Of a stretch of 14,318 nt of DNA, positions 12,629 through 14,318 are shown piece after piece. Under the pieces are notes generated by a model. That model saw only the letters and a list, made by a program, of their open reading frames with translations, searched no databases and was not told the DNA's origin. The position numbers and the translations under genes are program-made. Source of the DNA: Opitutales bacterium (GTDB taxonomy: Bacteria; Verrucomicrobiota; Verrucomicrobiia; Opitutales; Opitutaceae); assembly GCA_021772595.1 (NCBI GenBank), contig JAJFLS010000159.1, positions 1-14,318 of the forward strand, read 5' to 3'. The first letter of the stretch is position 1. Each line of letters starts with the position of its first letter.

Positions 12629-13192
12629 TTACAATTCGAGCTTCGAGACGATGTCGGTCAAGTCGGGCCGCGGGCGTTCTTTGGGGATTTCGCTTTCGCT
12701 GCCGATGTAGATGAAACCGATGATTTCCTCGTCCGTCGGAACGCCCAAATAGGTTTTCACTTTATCGCTGTAGGCGAACCACTCCGATAGCCATTGGTTG
12801 CGGTAGCCGAACGCGTTTGCGGCGATGATGATATTCTGGCAGACTGTGGCTCCGGATAGTATCTGCTCGCTTCGCGGCGCTTTGGTTGAAGGAGTCCGAG
12901 AGGAAACGATGAGCAGAAGCGGAGCGGTTTTCGCTTGTTTCGAATTGGTCTTCTCCAGGCTGGCGGGGTCGCCTTCGTGGAGTTCGGGAAGCTTGGCGTG
13001 CAGCTTGTCCTGTGTCGCGCGATCCGCGATCTGGATACGCCAGGGACTAAGGCCTTTGTGGTCGGGCACGCGCGTCGCGCAGCGGAGGATCGTATCGAGC
13101 TCCTCTTCGGTCGGGCCGGGCGGGACTAGTTTAGCCGCCAACTGCGATCGCCGCGTCAACAGAAGCTCTATAGTCTCAGGGCTGCGTTTCAT
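12629..13192 (-). CDS. Nitroreductase-family flavoprotein (YdjA-type)
   Basis: These are FMN-dependent NAD(P)H oxidoreductases. From the ATG at 13190-13192 the product has 187 residues, near the short YdjA group (about 183). Landmarks are LLLTRRS (10-16) with the FMN-phosphate-binding arginines, ILRCATRVPDHKGLSPWR (35-52), whose PDHK is typical of this group, QILSGATVCQNIIIAANAFGY in the middle helix, and IGFIYIGSESEIPKERPRPDL near the end. The in-frame start 13 codons upstream (13231) is less likely because it adds an odd basic segment. The physiological substrate is not known for this group. The promoter faces the deaminase gene across 183 bases that contain the 38-bp palindrome, 75 bases before this start. 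Confidence 0.9.
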   Translation of the reverse strand: MKRSPETIELLLTRRSQLAAKLVPPGPTEEELDTILRCATRVPDHKGLSPWRIQIADRATQDKLHAKLPELHEGDPASLEKTNSKQAKTAPLLLIVSSRTPSTKAPRSEQILSGATVCQNIIIAANAFGYRNQWLSEWFAYSDKVKTYLGVPTDEEIIGFIYIGSESEIPKERPRPDLTDIVSKLEL

Positions 13193-13267
13193 AGACTCAT
13201 CTCGTAGGGATCGCCGCACGGATGGCCACAAAAATCGGAGCTGCCTATTGCCGAGTTTTGTTCGCTC

Positions 13268-13305
13268 CGACCGTTTAAATTACAACGTTGTAATTTAAAC
13301 GGTCG
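13268..13305. repeat. 38-bp perfect palindrome, copy 2
   Basis: This is a perfect inverted repeat with no loop; each 19-base half reads CGACCGTTTAAATTACAAC towards the centre. The central TTACAACGTTGTAA, symmetric about CG, has the shape of LacI-family operators (inference). It is identical to the copy at 1-36 over all shared bases, and similarity stops one base past the palindrome on the right. It sits almost exactly midway between the start codons of the divergent nitroreductase (75 bases away) and deaminase (70 bases away) genes, where a shared operator would be expected. Confidence 0.92.
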
Positions 13306-13375
13306 ACAGCCAGGCTGCGTCTTTTTGGCGGGGCTTGCAGTGGCCAGAGATGATCGTACCGTATCGGCAATCAAA

Positions 13376-13825
13376 ATGTCGGATAAGAAGACGCACGAAC
13401 GATTTATGAGGGAGGCGATCGCGGAAGCGCTGATGGGCGATGTCGCGCGGACGAGTCCGAATCCACGTGTGGGGTCGGTGATTGTCGAGGACGGCGAGAT
13501 CGTCGCTCGGGCGCATTTCGAGGAGGATGGAACGGCCCACGCGGAGCGTCGGGCGTTATTGGATTTGGGGCGAACTCCCGAGCCGGGAGCGACGATTTAT
13601 GTCACGCTCGAACCGTGCTCGACTCATGGCCGTACCGGCGCTTGTACGAGCGCGATTATCGATGCGGGAATTGCGGAAGTAGTCGTGGGGGCTCTTGATC
13701 CGACGCCTGTTCATAGCGGAAACGGATTGAATGTTCTTCGCGATGCGGGCGTTTCGGTTGTATCGGAAATTCTGGTGCAAGCGTGCGAGGAGATCAATCC
13801 GGGCTTCGGTGGGCATGAAACTTAA
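13376..13825 (+). CDS. RibD-type deaminase domain protein without reductase domain
   Basis: The sequence matches the N-terminal deaminase half of RibD, which deaminates the diaminopyrimidine intermediate of riboflavin synthesis. It has RTSPNPRVGSVIV (25-37), zinc ligand H55 and catalytic E57 in AHAER, YVTLEPCSTHGRTGAC (75-90) with zinc ligands C81 and C90, and the RibD-like ALDPTPVHSGNGLNVLRDAGV (106-126). It ends at residue 149, where bifunctional RibD would continue with a reductase domain of about 200 residues. Nothing like that domain is found before yidD, which starts 12 bases later, so this is not a simple frameshift. It may work with a separate reductase or be a paralogue with another substrate. 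The ATG at 13376 is used; a TTG at 13325 is also in frame. I see no FMN riboswitch upstream. Confidence 0.83.
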   Translation: MSDKKTHERFMREAIAEALMGDVARTSPNPRVGSVIVEDGEIVARAHFEEDGTAHAERRALLDLGRTPEPGATIYVTLEPCSTHGRTGACTSAIIDAGIAEVVVGALDPTPVHSGNGLNVLRDAGVSVVSEILVQACEEINPGFGGHET

Positions 13826-13837
13826 TCGAGATCCGCG

Positions 13838-14125
13838 ATGATACTGTTTCGATGGATAGGAAAGGGTGTCGCCTGGGTTATGATACAGTTGGTGCGGTTT
13901 TATCAGCTTGTTCTGTCACCGATGAAATATGCGATTTTCGGGCCGAATTCCGGCTGTCGGTATCAGCCGACTTGCTCGCATTACGCGATCCAATGCTTTC
14001 GCGACCTGCCGCTGCACAAGGCGTTCTACTATTCGACGAAGCGCATCCTCAGTTGCAATCCTTGGGGCGGCTCGGGTTGCGATCCGGTTCCCGGATCCGA
14101 TTCTAGCGGAGAGAAGATCCTTTGA
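13838..14125 (+). CDS. yidD: Membrane protein insertion efficiency factor YidD
   Basis: YidD is a small membrane-associated protein that assists YidC-mediated insertion of inner-membrane proteins. The 95-residue product has the whole core: MIQLVRFYQLVLSP (about 15-28), CRYQPTCSHYA (40-50), and RILSCNPWGGSGCDPVP (68-84), whose spacing of cysteines and the terminal DPVP are diagnostic. It is slightly longer than the typical 70-85 residues because of an N-terminal extension from the ATG at 13838 and a short polar tail; an in-frame ATG at 13880 would give a more usual N-terminus. It lies 12 bases after the deaminase gene on the same strand and is probably cotranscribed. The usual partners rpmH, rnpA and yidC are not in this window. 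Confidence 0.92.
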   Translation: MILFRWIGKGVAWVMIQLVRFYQLVLSPMKYAIFGPNSGCRYQPTCSHYAIQCFRDLPLHKAFYYSTKRILSCNPWGGSGCDPVPGSDSSGEKIL

Positions 14126-14180
14126 CCTTTACGTTGCCGATCTATCTCGCGTAGTAACGGTTCGATAGATGTGAATTATT

Positions 14181-14318
14181 GTGCGTATCGGGAATCTCAA
14201 TTCGGATAATAGAAGAATCAGGAAGGCGCTAGCTATTTGGCTGGCGATTTGCGTGACCGTTGTGGGGCTCTGTTTGGCCACTCGGAATTGGGCTCTGATC
14301 AATGGGCGCAATGAGAAT
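14181..14318 (+). CDS. N-terminus of a membrane protein, cut by window end
   Basis: From a GTG at 14181 the frame stays open for 46 codons to the end of the window, after a stop at 14172-14174. The translation starts with a polar, basic segment (RIGNLNSDNRRIRKA) and enters a hydrophobic helix (LAIWLAICVTVVGLCLA), followed by TRNWALINGRNEN: a single-pass anchor or signal-anchor with the N-terminus inside. I do not recognise the family and too little is present to name it. It follows yidD by 55 bases. That gap contains an exact 7-bp inverted repeat, ATCTATC (14140-14146) with GATAGAT (14164-14170). The start codon is uncertain, as no Shine-Dalgarno sequence is visible. Confidence 0.45.
   Translation, partial: MRIGNLNSDNRRIRKALAIWLAICVTVVGLCLATRNWALINGRNEN

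Noticed and set aside
1..13305. Composite transposon bounded by the two palindromes
   Set aside because: The enclosed genes are core housekeeping functions in uniform composition and there is no transposase or target-site duplication visible.
13268..13305. Canonical parS or dif site
   Set aside because: The core does not match the ParB parS consensus (TGTTTCACGTGAAACA) or a dif-like XerCD site; a different organisation role cannot be excluded.
13193..13375. FMN riboswitch upstream of the RibD-type gene
   Set aside because: The conserved blocks of the RFN element are not seen; the only strong structure is the palindrome.
1..14318. CRISPR array, tRNA, rRNA or phage genes
   Set aside because: No regularly spaced direct repeats, cloverleaf folds with CCA ends, rRNA blocks or phage proteins were seen on either strand.

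Overview
The window reads as ordinary chromosomal DNA from a free-living heterotrophic bacterium, most likely a member of the Verrucomicrobiota (Opitutales/Puniceicoccales-like). The pointers are a secreted protein ending in a variant VPDSG-type CTERM sorting tag (residues VADGGSS, a hydrophobic stretch, then basic residues), GC-rich codon use, few recognisable Shine-Dalgarno sequences, and inverted GTAG-headed repeats of the REP/REPIN kind. This placement is inference: there is no rRNA or tRNA gene here, and I see no phage, IS, CRISPR or defence gene.

Layout. (1) Positions 1-36 hold one copy of a long perfect palindrome; the window starts inside or at it. (2) 111-2898, minus strand: a molybdenum-cofactor operon read moeA, moaC, moaD, moaE, then a small two-helix membrane protein. 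(3) 3001-5414, plus strand: holA (DNA polymerase III delta) and a GT4 glycosyltransferase, ended by a REPIN-like inverted doublet. (4) 5525-6241 minus: a sulfotransferase; 6370-7806 plus: purB. (5) 7880-9271 minus: the CTERM-tagged secreted protein and an OsmC-family protein, with a second REPIN-like doublet between them. (6) 9489-10695 plus: a McsA-like zinc/UVR protein with two back-to-back perfect hairpins directly before its start codon, then a single-domain response regulator with an acidic tail. (7) 10745-12001 minus: an Fe-S cluster TrmA/RlmD-family RNA m5U methyltransferase, divergent from sufE (12107-12535, plus). (8) A third GTAG/CTAC inverted pair, then a YdjA-type nitroreductase (minus). 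(9) The second copy of the 38-bp palindrome at 13268-13305, midway between the divergent nitroreductase and a stand-alone RibD-type deaminase; then yidD and the start of a membrane protein that runs off the window.

The genes are mostly unlinked housekeeping functions: cofactor synthesis (Moco, riboflavin, Fe-S transfer), purine synthesis, replication, RNA modification and membrane insertion. I found no dedicated new multi-gene system. What merits a second look is small-scale structure: the duplicated 38-bp palindrome, the three inverted GTAG doublets, the double hairpin before the McsA-like gene, a stop codon followed by an in-frame continuation of the response-regulator tail, and the deaminase that lacks the RibD reductase domain.
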